Positions 1 to 46,559 of a stretch of 64,000 nucleotides of DNA are shown here, piece after piece. The stretch is from Patagioenas fasciata (lineage: Eukaryota; Chordata; Aves; Columbiformes; Columbidae). The first letter of the stretch is position 1. Each line of letters starts with the position of its first letter. The notes below the pieces were generated by a model. The model was not told the DNA's origin. It made no database searches and worked only from the letters and a program-made list of their open reading frames with translations. The DNA lies in NCBI RefSeq assembly GCF_037038585.1, contig NC_092520.1, forward strand, positions 149,729,104-149,793,103. The letters are read 5' to 3'. The position numbers were made by a program, and so were the translations under genes.

Positions 1-20793
<20,793 letters not shown>

Positions 20794-21600
20794 GGCCACA
20801 ACTGGACGGCGCCGCCGACGGGGAGAGAGCACCGAGGGCCCCGGCAGGGCAGGGCGGGGAGGTGCGGCCAGGGGGGACCCTCAGGGGAGGCCGGCAGGGT
20901 TGGGCCGGTGGCCGAGGCGCATCCTCCGGCGGCGGCTGCCGGGCTGCACGGCCGCCGGGAGGGCGAGGAGGGGGCGCGGGGCTGCCGTACGGGGCAGCGA
21001 GGCGGCTCCTGCCGAGTGTTGTTGTCCCGTCCCCCGGGGCTGGCTGCCTCCCCCCTTCTCGCTCGCGTTCCAACTCGCCGGAAGTTACGCGTCTGAATTT
21101 GAGCCCTCCCCCGGAAACAGAAATTGTTGTTCCCTTCCGATCCAAAAAATAGTCCCTCCGCCACTTTCCTGGCGAGGAGGCTCCCAGTGCTAAGGAACCG
21201 GCCGCCTCCCGGGCCCGCCGCTCCCGGAAGCACTTCTCCGATAGCGACACTGCTCTGCCCACCACACCTCAGCACACCGTACAGCGCGGCCGGGTAAGGA
21301 CGGGGTCGGAAGGGGGTGGGGGGGGGTCGAGGAGGGCGGGGCCGCCTCCACTTCCGCCGCGGAGGAATGTGCGACGAAACTCGACACATTCACTTCCGGT
21401 TCTGAAGGGCCTTTTCGCCCATTGTCTGAGCCGGACGTCAGGAGGAAGGCTGGGAGCCCTGCCCCCTCCTCCCAGACCCCGCCCCTTCTCCGGCCCCGCC
21501 CATCCCTCAGACTCCGCCCCCTGCCGCAAGCCCCGCCCCGCGGAGCCTGGGAGGGGCCGCCTGAGCCCTTGGGACGTGTCTCCGGCGCCTTAGGCGGCTT

Positions 21601-24180
21601 CTTCTCTTTATTGCTTTGAACTTTTGCAGAAAAGGCGCCGTCGGCATTAGCGGCCCTGCCAGGCGGCTGCTCTGGCCGCTCTTTGAGATAAATCTGAATT
21701 AACCGGTGCTAACGCCAGTCAACGTTATTACAAACGTGACATTTCTGCTGGCAGCTCCGCAGTCTCTTGCCCACAACATCCCTCTCTCTCACTGCTTCTC
21801 TAAGTCGGGCTAATAATTAACTACGAGGTTGTATTGAAGAGAAGCTGCCAAATTAATGTATACTGTGATTAAGTTACGAAAGACGTACCCATCATTAAAC
21901 AATTGACATGAGATAAATGCTTTCTGACCACCTGCAAAATGAGGGGATGTTTTTAAAGTTTTAGATCCTTCTGCATGACAAGAGAGAGATAGAAGATTAA
22001 GTAATACATTGTTTAGAAGCAGAGTGCTTAGTTTATAATTAACTAATAATAGATGTAAGTAAGGAACTAAACAATTATAACTAACATAATCAATTATTTC
22101 TTAGTATAGATGTATGCCAAAATTTTCAAAAATTGTAATGCATATGTAATGTTTATGTGAATATAAGCAACGCAAGAGCATCCAGTCTTGGGAGTACTTA
22201 TGGAGGACAATCCCCAGAGCTCCCCAGTGCTGTCAATAAAGAATAACACTTAACAGTATAATTGACTCTGCTGTTTATTTCTCCATTTCAGTGTGAAGTA
22301 GTCGACAAGCAACCCTCGGCCTCTGTGTTGCATGTAGATACTCTGCTGATCTCCTCCTCCCCATGTGGAATGTTTTATTTGCAAAGTCAAGTACTTGGTA
22401 CCTCTTTTACCGTTATGACATACTCTTCAAAAGAGAATTGCATGATTTTGAGAGGGGATCTTATCAATACTTATAAATATCTCAAGGGTGGGTGTCAAGA
22501 GGATGGGACTTGACTGTTTTCAGTGGTGCCCAACAATAGGATGAGGGTCAGCAGGCACAGACTGAAGCACAGGAGGTTCCATCTGAATATGAGAAGAAAC
22601 TTCTTTACTCTGAGGGTGCCAGAGCACTGGAACAGGCTGCTCAGAGAGGCTGTAGAGTCTTCTCCTCTGGAGACATTCAAAACCTGCCTGGACATATTTC
22701 TGTACAATCTCCTCTGGGTGAACCTGCTTTAGCAGGTGTGTTGGACTAGAAGATCTCCAGAGGTCCCTTCCAACCCCAGCCATTCTGTGATTCTGTGTTT
22801 GATTTGGTCTTTTTTTAACCAGATCTCTGCCTTTAGCATTAACCATACTCCACATCTCATTTTATTCTTGCTGTTTATTCCAGCTTTGGTCCTGGTGTAC
22901 TATTTCAGTCTCAGAAAAAGTTCATTTCCTCCTCCTGTTACCATGAGGCTTACAAGATTTGCTTCAGAGAGACTAATACATTGAACTGCACTGCTTCCCT
23001 GCCAGATTGAAGAGGTGTCACCCACATTTCACATATGGGAAACAAATGGCTCCAATGCAAACGGTTAATTTCGACAAAAGTTATAGCTAAAAGCAAACTG
23101 ATCTTATTTTAGTGAAATTACCAATAGTTATTGTGCCATTGCAATGTTTTATATTTTGCAGGGGGTTCCTGTCATGGGTGCCTGATACTTTTATGACGGT
23201 AAAAGCATGTGGAATGCAGATGTTTCCTTACTAGTATCTAGCAATTTTATTTCTACATACGCCTGCCTTTTATTTTCTTTTATTATTTGGTTGTGTCTCT
23301 CTTCTGATGAACTGTGCTGCATTCTTTTGAGGAAATGTATATCTATATGTATTCTATTCCCAACAGCAGAAACACCAACATAACTCAATCACCAAGATAA
23401 ACAGTGATTTAGTCAGGAACACAAGAGGGGGAAAAAATCCATGCTAGAAAGCACCTAATCCATGCAAAAGCGTTGTTTTCAGAACCAGTCTTTTGCTGAT
23501 CTCCTTCCAGACTGTTCAAGGTTGTTTCAGTTTTATGTTGATGTTTGTGCAGTGAAGGGCTCTGGAAGGTGCTGCTGGGAGGGGTGAAGGTTTTCTCAAC
23601 AAGAGTAAAAAGCTGAAACTCACAAATAACTTGTGAGAGGGCATTTTTTCATTGTATCAGTTCTGCAAGATACGCTTTTTGCAACAGAATTTTATGCTTT
23701 TCTCCATTGCCTCCTCTGGTTTGGGGGCTTTTGAGCTCTGGAACACTGGGCCACACTGCAACTTGTGGACCCCATGTCAATCCTTAGTCTTCTTGGTCAT
23801 CTGCAAGTGTTTATCGTTTCCCTGAGACTTCAGCCCCTTGTACAATATATTCAACCGCTTTATGAGGAGAGAGCAGCTCGTCTAACCAAGGATAATAGCA
23901 GCCTTTGTGCTGGACTTTGCCCAGAAAATGAGCTACCCTCCTCTTTTCTCTGTTTATTGAGGAAACTGATTTCAAGAATAACTTCAGAGTTTTGTGGGCA
24001 AGCCTAGATTTGGTTTTGTAACACAGAAAGCCTGTTTCTTTAAAGAAAAGGTTAGGAAAAAAAGCTGCCTTATTAGCGTGCAAGGGTTTTTTTTAATCCC
24101 CTGGCGCACTTAGCATCTAAATCAGGAAATACTCTATTGCGTAAATTGTGAGAAGAACACTAAGCACTGCTAGGTATGGG
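21601..24180. other. Spacer between the KDM5A and CCDC77 CpG islands
   Basis: AT-rich sequence with one CR1 copy (22450-22797) and no recognised gene. Confidence 0.7.
22450..22797 (+). mobile_element. CR1 LINE 3' fragment
   Basis: It carries the typical CR1 3' end: 'gaatatgagaagaaacttct', 'ctggaacaggctgctcag', 'ctctggagacattcaaaa', 'ccttccaacccc', and a perfect terminal pair of ATTCTGTG at 22782-22797. About 350 bp, 5'-truncated. The intact tail suggests a fairly young copy. Confidence 0.93.
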
Positions 24181-24995
24181 AAGATATAAGGGTGGATGAA
24201 GAAGCTAAAAAGGATCTGGATGATCTAGAACACGCGTGTGGATGGATGTTCACCCAGACCGTGAACCTGTGGCTGTTGCACCGCCACCAGGAATCCCTCA
24301 CTTCATTTTTAAAGGCAAACGCAATGTTGTTGTGGAGGTTTTTTTGCCACTGTTGATGAACTGAGCTCCCACTGCGCCCTGCATTTATCATACCCGGAGC
24401 TCTAAGCGCTGCCATCATAAATACGGGGTGACTACGCAAGGACCCACGTTTCTTCCCCAAAACACTCCCCCCGCCCCCACCGCCATGGTTGGTAGTCCGA
24501 GGAGCAGCGCCACCACCGGCGCATGCGCCGCCCCGCCCCCAGCTGCGCATGCGCTCAACACCCGACCCCGCCGGCCACCCGAGGCCTACAACTCCCAGAC
24601 GCGCAGGCGCGGAGTCCCTGGCGTCTGTGTCGCGAGCGGTGATTGGTAGAGACGGTGGGCGCCCTGTGGAAGGCCGCCCGTGATTGGCGGAGGCGGCAGG
24701 CGGCAGGTTGCCTCGGCGTTCAAGTTGTGGAGGGTCAGTTGCGGCGGTTGTTTTGTCGTTGAGGGCTTTCCCGTGTTAGGGAGCCGTGAGGCGGCGGCGG
24801 TGGTGGCTGTGTGTGGGTGGTGCCGGCCTCCTCCCGCGCTACCTTGGGAGGTTGTCTCTGGCTTATTTTGGCAGGGGCTGTTCCCAGCCGGGCCTGTAAG
24901 GCGCCCTAGCTCGTTTTTCCGCCGGGCACCCCCACCGTGGCCCGGCTGAGGCTAGGCTCGAAGCTGCTGTCCCCGGCCCTTCCGTAGGGGCGGCC

Positions 24996-37352
<12,357 letters not shown>

Positions 37353-40300
37353 AGCTGAGGTATTAGCTGGCATTCTAGTTTTAGGAATGGGACGTTGCTA
37401 GGCTGGAACACTCATCTGTGAGAGCAGCTCCTGGCTGTTTCCTGGCATCCAGTGACAGAAGGCTTGAGAAAATCAGCAGTTAATGTCATAACATTGCACA
37501 TGAGCCACTCCTAACATGCCAAATTACATTGCTGTTTCAGTTGAGAGATGGCTCTTGATAAGACTGACATAAAAAGTACATGATGACTAATATATTGGGA
37601 ATATGCTTATGACTTCATCTTCACCTTCACATCCACAGTAGGAGTCAGTGTATACTCGTCTTCAGCTTTCTTTGGAGCATATTATAAACTTCATATGAAA
37701 TTAATGATCATGGAAGGATCTAGCTCAAGATCTGAATCGCTTGACTGACCTTTCCATATGTGAGAAGCAGCTTTTAAAAATGGTTTAAATGATTATTGTT
37801 TTGGTGCTGAGGCACTTCAGGATGTAACTGGAAATTTTCTTTGAAAAAGACCATGTATAGAAAGTATGTATTAAAGTGACTGTCCCCTTGACCAGATAAC
37901 TACTTTAAAAGGGCCTCCCTTTGCTTGATTCTAACCCACTTGGAATGAACCTGCCTGACTTAATATGGTGGAAAAAAGTAACCAGTCACCTGCAAGAAAC
38001 AGCAACATCTACACTTATTTTGAATGTTTGGGTGGGAGGGAAATACTAAATTATCGAGTGTCATCTTCTTGTCGCCTTCCTCTCGGTTTATATGAACATA
38101 CAGAGGAAGCCCATAATAAAAGGCATCTAATATCTACCTCTGTAGCTTTAAACAATATCATGGTTATGTACCAACAAATCAGTGTCAATTTTTGCTACAG
38201 CAGTTGTTGCTGCTGTACTGTAACTGAAATTGGAGTGGAAGAACAGGTGCCTAGTTGCTACATGGTAAATATAACTCTGGCTATATGATGATTATCTTTA
38301 TACCAGACATGAGGACATTGCAATTCTAGAAAACAGATGAAATCATGAAAAGGATTACGAAATGGCTTCAGCCCAGTTTGTAATTGCGGGAGGTTCATGC
38401 TTTTAGTGTAGCATCAGCAAATCTTGTCCACCTTGTAGACAGAGAGCAGATTGGTGTTGAAAAAGGGATTTCAGTGCCTCTGTTTCCTACTGTATCTTTC
38501 TGACCTTGTTAAATGTGGCAGAAGCAGAATATCTTTCTGAAGTATATGCCTAAAGGCTTCCAGCACTTCCTTCCCCATTGAAAAGAATTTAGTGCGTGAA
38601 AGCAGACAGTTTCTTTTAGATGTGGTAGTGGCCATGGAGATACTCGTTCAGTGTTTGGCAGAGGTAGATATGTAAAAGATGGTTTTGTGCTGTCAAGGTT
38701 TGGAGAAAGACCAGCTAAAGCAATGTGGGAGGGGAAATTCCCTTAAGTCAATTGCAGATTCTTTTTGTGACAGTCTTACTGACCCTTATGGTTCTGTAGT
38801 GTGGCTTTTTTATATGTGTGTTCTTGAGCTCAAATTCATCACAGACAGACTTTAGCGTGGGTGGCTGACAGTCTGTACCTAGATGCTCAACTACTACTAC
38901 AACTTAAAGAGGCTGTTTTAAAGTATGTTGCACTGATTAGTTTAACTGAAAATGCTGAACTAGTTCAGAGACTGATTCATTAACAACTTGAGTTCCAATG
39001 CTATTTGGAGGGTTGAGGAAGGTTATTAAATAATGCTATCTATCATTTAGCATCAGTCTTTCTTAGTTGACTAGTACTTTCTTGGATAAGTCTAGCTAAT
39101 TAAAGGGAGTTGGTATGTGAAGTAACATGCTACTGGTTTGAAGATAAGATATTGAAGTTATCACAGGTCCTGGAAGGCTGCTTCTGAAAATTGCTACGTA
39201 ATGAAGTATTAGCCACTTATTCAGCAGAATCTACCTACTTAAATTCAGCTATGGGAAGGTAGCTAAAAGGTCTCTTGAACCTGTAGAAATAAATGGGTTT
39301 CTGTTTATTTTCAACTCTTCCAAGCTAAAGAATTGCCTATGAAATTACATTTTCTTAACTTGTGAAGTGTGTCTGGATAAAGCCAGTGGGCTTTGACATT
39401 CAGGTTTGTAAGACTGGGAGGAAGTATTGGCATAAGAAGGATGTAAATGTTTGATTCCTTATCTTCCTTACCAATATTTCTTACTACTTGAAAGACTGAA
39501 CAAAATAAAATGGCAACATTCCTGACATACCTGACAGTGTGTCAATATCAAAGTGCAGCTTGAGCTTTATTCTTAATTTGTCACTAGGCTACAAACCTTC
39601 CTATTTATGGGGTGGGGGGCAATTACAGTAGTGCTGATCTGTAGATCCATTGTATTTGGAAGCTTGAATATTTGTCCAAAGACAGGAAGTGCAAAGTATT
39701 GTACCTGGTTTTTTCTGTGTGATGTCATCTGATCACGTGTAATGTTGCTATATGTTGCCAAAACAAATGTGAACCTTCAAGCTAAGAATTACTTTAATAA
39801 GCCAAGTGTGTTCTGCCACTAACAACTACCCTTTAAGATGTCAGTAAAAAATTTTCAGCATTTCCAAGAGAGTTTCCTGAATAAGGTTCTGAGACCCATA
39901 TTAGTCAATTTTCTTCTACAATTTTTTGGGTACAAAACAAAAAATGGCATTTACTCCAAAGACTGATTGGCTTTTTTTGCTCTTTTAATTAAGTAATGAG
40001 TGATTTGTATCATTTCAATACAACTAACTGCCAGGTTTTGTACGTGGGAGCACAGAACTTGAAAGATCTCTAAAATGGCTAATTCTATTAATATGAAGAG
40101 TGTTCTACATAGGATTAAAGGTTAGAACTGGGTGAATGTTCCTCTTGTGAGCCAAGATACTAAAATGTTTCTTGCATAAATAGGAGAAAAGTGAGCAGTA
40201 GGGAAAAAATTCATTGTTGTGTAGCCTTATTTAGGTGAGGAGGAGTGCCTGCATTTCAGAAAGGATGTCGAAATATTGGGTAAGGCACAGAACCACAGAT

Positions 40301-41320
40301 GATTCAGTGGAGGAGAGAGAGTTGTGCAAGAGCTCATATTGCATTACATTAAGAAGACTGATTAATATACATTTATCTTGAAGATTAAAAGCTACCGAAG
40401 GCCTCTTTATCCCAGTAGAGGAAGGCTGAGAGAGAACCTGTAGCCTGAACTGGAATTAAAAAAAAATAAAAAAAATAAAACCCATACATTTTTAACAGGA
40501 AAATTGCTCTTTTTCTCTCATTATAGCAAACTGTATGTGGGTGTAACAAATTCTCCATCTCTATCTTCAAATCAAAACATGGTTGCACCTCTGGAGAAGG
40601 TAGCTCAGTTTAATAAGTTACTGGGTTTGACGCATTAGAACTTAGTGAAATATAATGACATTAATTAACAGGGTATGATTTAATGGTCTATTCTGGCTTT
40701 AAACCCGTGATTTATTTATATGTAATATTTACAGGAGTTTTCCAGCATTCATGCTGTTACCTTAATTAAAGGAATATATGCTATGTCAGCTCACCCTAGA
40801 CAGCAAGGTTACACAAAGTTAAAAAAAAAAATCCCTCATGATCTTCCTATATCACAACTTGCAGTAATTCCCAAATTAATTGATGCTGTGACTGTGCTTA
40901 GAAAGGCTGGTTAGCAGTAGCCACTGTTCTGATAGCCATCAGAATAAATCTGAATAACAGTCTAGTATGTGCTTGTATGCAATAGCTGTACTTAAATTGC
41001 TTATGTAGGTAATAGCATCAATTCAGAAACATGGACATTTTACCAGTATGGATGGACTCTGGGCAGCCTAGTATTCTGGAATTGTAATGTCTCTGTATGG
41101 AGGCTGGGAAGGAATTCTTCGGTGATCAGATACTTTGCTGAGACAAGCCAGGAGCAACATCTCTGTGTACTTTGTTCTGGTAAATATGTTAATATTTGTG
41201 AACAGCTATGTTGTTCAGATTTTTAATTACAGCTCAGTAACACATTTAATTCTGCTACACTTGAATGTGTTTGTACTTGCTTGGCCAAAATCCTAATAAA
41301 GATGTCTCAATTTGTCCCCA
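37353..41320 (+). other. CCDC77: Probable CCDC77 3' UTR and downstream sequence
   Basis: Non-coding. Poly(A) signal candidates are ATTAAA at 37870-37875 and AATAAA at 38115-38120, 39504-39509 and 41295-41300. Which is used, and hence the UTR length (about 0.5 to 4 kb), cannot be settled from sequence alone. Confidence 0.5.
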
Positions 41321-41490
41321 CTAAAAGTGACATCATAGCTCATTTGTTTATAAGGAACATTTCAAGATTTTTTTAATACCAATTTTTCTGCACCATTTTG
41401 CTTTTATATTCCCAAGTTGCTTTGAATTGTAAAAAATAGCCCCTTTACCCCCTAAACAGTTATTCTCAAATTTGCAAGTCTGTCCACTCT

Positions 41491-41570
41491 AGGTGAACCT
41501 ACTTTAGCACAGGTGGGTTGAACTACATGATCTCCAGAGGTCCCTCCCAACTCCAACCATTCTGTGATCT
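41491..41570 (+). mobile_element. CR1 LINE tail fragment
   Basis: Eighty bases with 'ctactttagcacaggtgggt', 'gatctccagaggtccctccc' and 'ccattctgtgatct', the last part of a CR1 3' end. Related to the copy at 22450-22797 but shorter and more decayed. Confidence 0.85.
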
Positions 41571-44500
41571 GTAGAAGTGTACACATTTTTTAGCATGTGG
41601 ACTGGGATTATGTACCAAAACATACTTGGATGCAGCATAGAAGGTGTGAGAGGTGAAAGCTGTGATGATTCCTTTTGGCTGCTGTATTCATAGGGTTTGG
41701 GCACAAAGAACAAAGTTTGTTTCAGTTTTTACATTGCATCAAGAAGTTTAGGACTTTGTCTGAAACAGGCCATCGGAATTTAACTGGGATTTAACCCACT
41801 AGCAGGAAACATTTCTGCTATGACTGACGCATTTGAGAAGTGGGGTGGACTTTGATATTTCCCCTTTAGCACCAAATGAGCTGTTTAGAGAAAGGACATT
41901 TGATTATGAGTGATAGTGGCTGCTCTTCAAGTAAGCACCAAAACTACAACTTTATAAACAGCCCTCAATGGGGTTGATGATTCACATACACTGCCTAAGT
42001 TGTTTAAGAATTGCGATGATGTTGGGTTGTGGACAGATTACAGATGTGTAAATATGGATTATTTGGTTTTGTTCAGAAAACCCAGAGCATCTTTCAATTT
42101 TGAATGTAAAAGACAATTATAAACTACACAGGCATGAAGGGTTTCATTGTTGAAATGGGTTTGACTTGAATGAAAAGATCTGGGTTTATCCTGAAGAAGC
42201 ATGTCCAGGATGTGCTAGATTCTCCTGTATTGATTCAGAGATCAAACTGCCTTTCTTTCACTGTAAACTTTTATCTCTGTGGCAAGTCATTCCTAAGCAT
42301 CCAGTAACACAATTTTTCCTCTTCAGTGCTGGCTTGGGTGGGTAGAAGTGTGCTCAGTGCGATCATAGGGAGAGCTGCTCAGCTTTGTGTTATCTGTAGT
42401 GTTCCTAATAAAATGACCATAGCACATTTTTGGAACTTCTTGAAACATGAGGATGATGAGTGCAGTCACTTAAAACATAAAACCGAGTACTCGTAGTTTT
42501 AAGACAGTGGAAGGAGGAAATTTAGGCAAACTTTGGTCAGATTTGAAAACATGGGTTTCGAAAATGATCACAGACATAGATAAAACTTTCATCATGGTAA
42601 ATGTCTAAACCCTGAGAAGTCTTTTGAAAGTTTTCAGCTTAAAGTATGTAAAAGCTTTTTCCTGGAAGTGTGAACGTGCTCTAGGTATTGAGAGACTGTT
42701 CTGATGTGCAGAAAGCAATTCAGGCTGATTCATGGGGCAGGACCTACAATAAGGAGGTGCTTCTAGAGGTACTATGTGAGGTAAAAATGTGTCCTCTTTA
42801 CGCTAAAGAGGAAGGGCAGGCCATTTCTGTGCAACTTTCTCTGAACAACTAGGGCTTGAGACCTAAGAAGAGTGACGTGGTGAGAAGAAAGAAGCATGAA
42901 TGAGGCTTTCTGCCCAGATGAGTAAGTTGTAGGAGAGAAGTGGTGTGACTGTGATGCTGCTGTCAAAGCCAGAACAGAGGGAGCACAGCCATGTGAACAG
43001 CAAAAGCGAGAGAAGGCTCAAACCATTTCATTCAAATGTTGACAGCGTCACTGGATTGGTAAAAATGACACTGCTGATTAATGTAACTGTGTTAGCAAAC
43101 CCCACCATATCAGCACAACTTGGGCAAGAAGGTCATGTTTGCCAGCAGTTTAATTGTGGGACCACGCTGATTTTCTCACTGTGATGCTAAACTGCAGCAT
43201 TGACAGGGATTTTACTGGGATAGCTCCACCCAGTGATGCCTTTTAGAGCCCAGTCCATTCCTGAGGAGCCAAAAAGGGAAATAATGAGGAACTGTATCTT
43301 CGGAGGCTGCCTTTTCCTCTTAGAAACAGTTCTGCCTTTGAGCCATTCCGGTTATGAATGTTGAGATGAAGTCATTGTTTGTGCTTCAGAGCATGGCTGA
43401 GGTCAGGGAGAGGGGTGTGGAGCCACCAGGGTGGTGAAAGCTGGGGACAGTCGAGTATCTTTGATGTGGAGCTGGTAATGAGTGTTAAACTGAAAATTAC
43501 ACAAGAAGAAAGAAGAGAAGGAGCAAGTGGCAGATAATTGAACCTTTGGGGAGCCTACAGAGAAAGATGTTGGCACAGAGCTAGAAGTAATTTACAGAAC
43601 AGAGAAACAGTTGTTAGACAACTAGAAGCAAAACCATAAAGAGAAGAGGCAGGGATGCACAGAGACAGCTAGAGAGGAGAGCCAGCAGGAACAGGAGATG
43701 CACGTTGTTAAGTGCTGCGCCCATATCAAAGGCTGCTTTTATCATGAGGAAACATAGCCAAGATAGAAAACAAACAAAAGCCCAAACAAAGCGGAGAAAT
43801 ACTCCAGTTGGCTCATCCTGGCAAATAGTTTCTTTGAAGTGGGTATTCAGAGTAGGCAAGGAGAGGTGTATCCTGAAGCGAGCAGCAATCTGTCTGGTGC
43901 TCAAGGATGGTCCGTCAAGGCAATCAGCAGTGTCAGCTCCTTGTCTGAGTCATCCAAATATGACACAAACGCTACTGCTGCATCACCTGCTGCCAGCTCA
44001 CTTGCAGTTTCTTTCCCTAACAGGGCTGAGCACAGCGTATGGGATTATTAGAAGCTACAGTATTGCACCCAGTGAAGATGAGAGATGAGGGGGTCTGGGC
44101 GTGTACTTGTGTGACTTGGAACGCTTGAGAAATTGGCAATACAGGGCTGCTGGTAGACAAAGGATAAACACATTTATGTGAGGTGTTTTTAAAACATTCC
44201 TGCAAGCATCAATCTTACTCCTGAGCATCAGTACTTTCTGCAATGAATAAGTGGTCCAAAATAAGATATAATACTTAAAGTACAGTGTAGGGCTATTCAA
44301 ATTCCTCTTTGCTATTTATTACACATCCAGATTAATTTTGTTCCTTAATATAGTTCTGTTGTAACTATATTGGAACAGTATACATCAACATGCCACAGTT
44401 ATTTCCTTAAGCCTTTTATATAGAGACAAGAGCTTTTCTCTATCTTCATTATAGCATAGTTCTACTGTGACAAACGATTTGTTGCTTTGCAAGTCAACAA

Positions 44501-45723
44501 TGCTACTGTTAGCCTATAGTTTCACTTTTCCCTCCCCTCCACTTCAGCACCATGTTCACAAGAGAAAGATGTTCTTACTTATTTTAATATTTTAATATGC
44601 AACAAAGTACAGTTGACGTATTTGAAACGTAAGGTTGTTCATCTACGAAATGTAGACAACTTCCTGCTAAGAATACATAATTCAATTCTAAATGGCAAAT
44701 AAAGTTTAATTTAGATATACATTTATTACACATTTTTCCTATTAATAGTATTTTTTTTTTAACAAATATGAAAAACTTGGTTTATTTCTTTCATGCTCAT
44801 AAAAAAACAAATCAACACACCACCAAAAAACTTCAGTGGTGTCACACCCTTATACAAGACTTCTGCCTTGCAGTGATTTAACTGGTGTACCTCTTCAAGT
44901 TCTTTAGTCATATGGAACCTGGTGGTGGCTGGGTATTGTCAGCCCTTTCTGTTTGCATCGGTGGAAGCATCACCATGGCTCAAGCCTGGATTGGTGCCAC
45001 ATGCATCCATGGCCTCTAGCAAGGTAGGAAGGAGGAACGCAAGTTTTGCTTCCTTGAAAGCTGCAGAATGGATTTTGTCCCAGGGGAGCCCAAGGGCAGA
45101 GCTGCTCGCTACTGCAGGAGTTGTTTCCATCTTGAGAAGTGTTATGTCTTTCTGCCTCCACAATGAGGTGTAAAACTCTCTGGATGCACTTCCCTAAAAC
45201 AAGAGAAATCTCTCCAACACAGAGCAGAAGGGAGATGGCTCTGAAACCTTCATGAGACATTCAAAAAAAAAAGGAAGCTTATTGTCTGTCTGTCCATTCC
45301 AGCATGTGACAGGCAATAGCAGTGTCTCTAGGTGGCTGCCTGGACATTGAGAACATAGTGTTCAGCACTTGACTGACTACAGATGCTGCTACTGCTCCCA
45401 AGCTGTGCAACACTTGGGGTGTCAGCACAATGACAATGTCATCATGTCCTTGCTGGGACTCACACTGCCCTTCTGCGGCCCTCCATTTAAAAGGCCTTTG
45501 GCACATTTTCTAAAGGTAAATAATGGCCAGCATCCTTTTGCATAGCCTCCCACTTCATAAGGCTGCTGTGAAAGGAAGCTGGACCCTCGAAAAAAGGTCC
45601 TTGTTGCATGCATCTTAAAAACTAATGTCAGCCTGAGGGTTTCTCCTCATGGTTGCATGAATGCATCCGTGCAAGAGCAGGGCTGTGGAGGGAAACAACT
45701 GATGCAAAGGCCCAACACCCACA

Positions 45724-45756
45724 CTGGAATAACCCTTTTGGAAAGGGTTATTCTGG
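45724..45756. other. Strong short inverted repeat (hairpin)
   Basis: AATAACCCTTT at 45728-45738 and AAAGGGTTATT at 45742-45752 are perfect inverted copies around TGG. Four more outer pairs, two of them G-T, extend the stem to about 15 bp. No known family recognised. Confidence 0.7.
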
Positions 45757-46515
45757 AGTAGCTCCCCAGCTGGGTACATTACATGCATCCCAGGGAGCAT
45801 CTGCCAGTTTAGTTTCATCCAGGAGGAATCTGGTTTGCATCCTCCAAGACTGTTTGCCAATGTAAACCAAACGAACAGCATGGGAGGGATGGCTGGGAGA
45901 GTAATTCAAAAGTGTGCTCGAGATGTGATATGAAACATCGAGTGCACCCAAGGAAGGTCCTGGTCTTCATGGGGGTCTCCAACATCCTCCCTCTGTTGGC
46001 TCCAAACAGCGTAACATCGCATCTAGTCAGCTGTTTCAGAAAGCAGATTTGGACACCTCATGAGTCCAGCTCCCCCTGACTGAACAAAGCACTTTGAGGT
46101 AAATACACTTGTTGCACCATGCAAGAGCCACTTAAAATTGGATTCAGCTGTGTGTAACTGCGGATGCGAATCACCCCACTCTCGTCCTGCTTCCCTCCGC
46201 GCAGTGGAGTCACCATCTCCCCTCGTCTCCCCGGAGGGATTCGCGAGCCCGGGCAGAGACGGCCCCGGTCCCCGGCCCCGCTGCCGCCAGCCCCTAGATC
46301 GGCCAGGGGGAGGGTGACGGGGGCAGCCCCGCCGCGGAGCCCCGGGCCCGGCCCCCCGCGGGGCGGAGGCAGGTGCGGGGGGCGGTGGCAGAGCCCGCCC
46401 GGGAGCTGCCCCCGCAGGGGCGCGGCACCGCCTCGCACCTGGGTCCGCCCCGCAAAGGAGGGGGGGGGGTCGGAGGCAGCCGTGCTGTGCCGAGCCGTGC
46501 CGGTGCGGCGGGAAC

Positions 46516-46551
46516 ATGTCCCGGGGTAGCGGCGGTGGCCGGGCTCCCTGA
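46516..46551 (+). other. Upstream ORF in the B4GALNT3 5' leader
   Basis: ATG at 46516-46518 opens an 11-codon frame (MSRGSGGGRAP) that stops at 46549-46551, eight bases before the main ATG. It matters only if transcription starts upstream of 46516. Confidence 0.5.
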
Positions 46552-46559
46552 GCGGCGCC

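Larger units (their letters stand above)
41321..46200. other. Intergenic sequence between CCDC77 and B4GALNT3
   Basis: No gene recognised. It holds a short CR1 piece (41491-41570) and a strong hairpin (45724-45756). Short ORFs on both strands at 44900-45900 show no family resemblance. Confidence 0.6.

Noticed and set aside
44900-45900. Several minus- and plus-strand short ORFs suggesting a decayed gene
   Set aside because: No consistent frame, no recognised motif and no repeat identity could be established.
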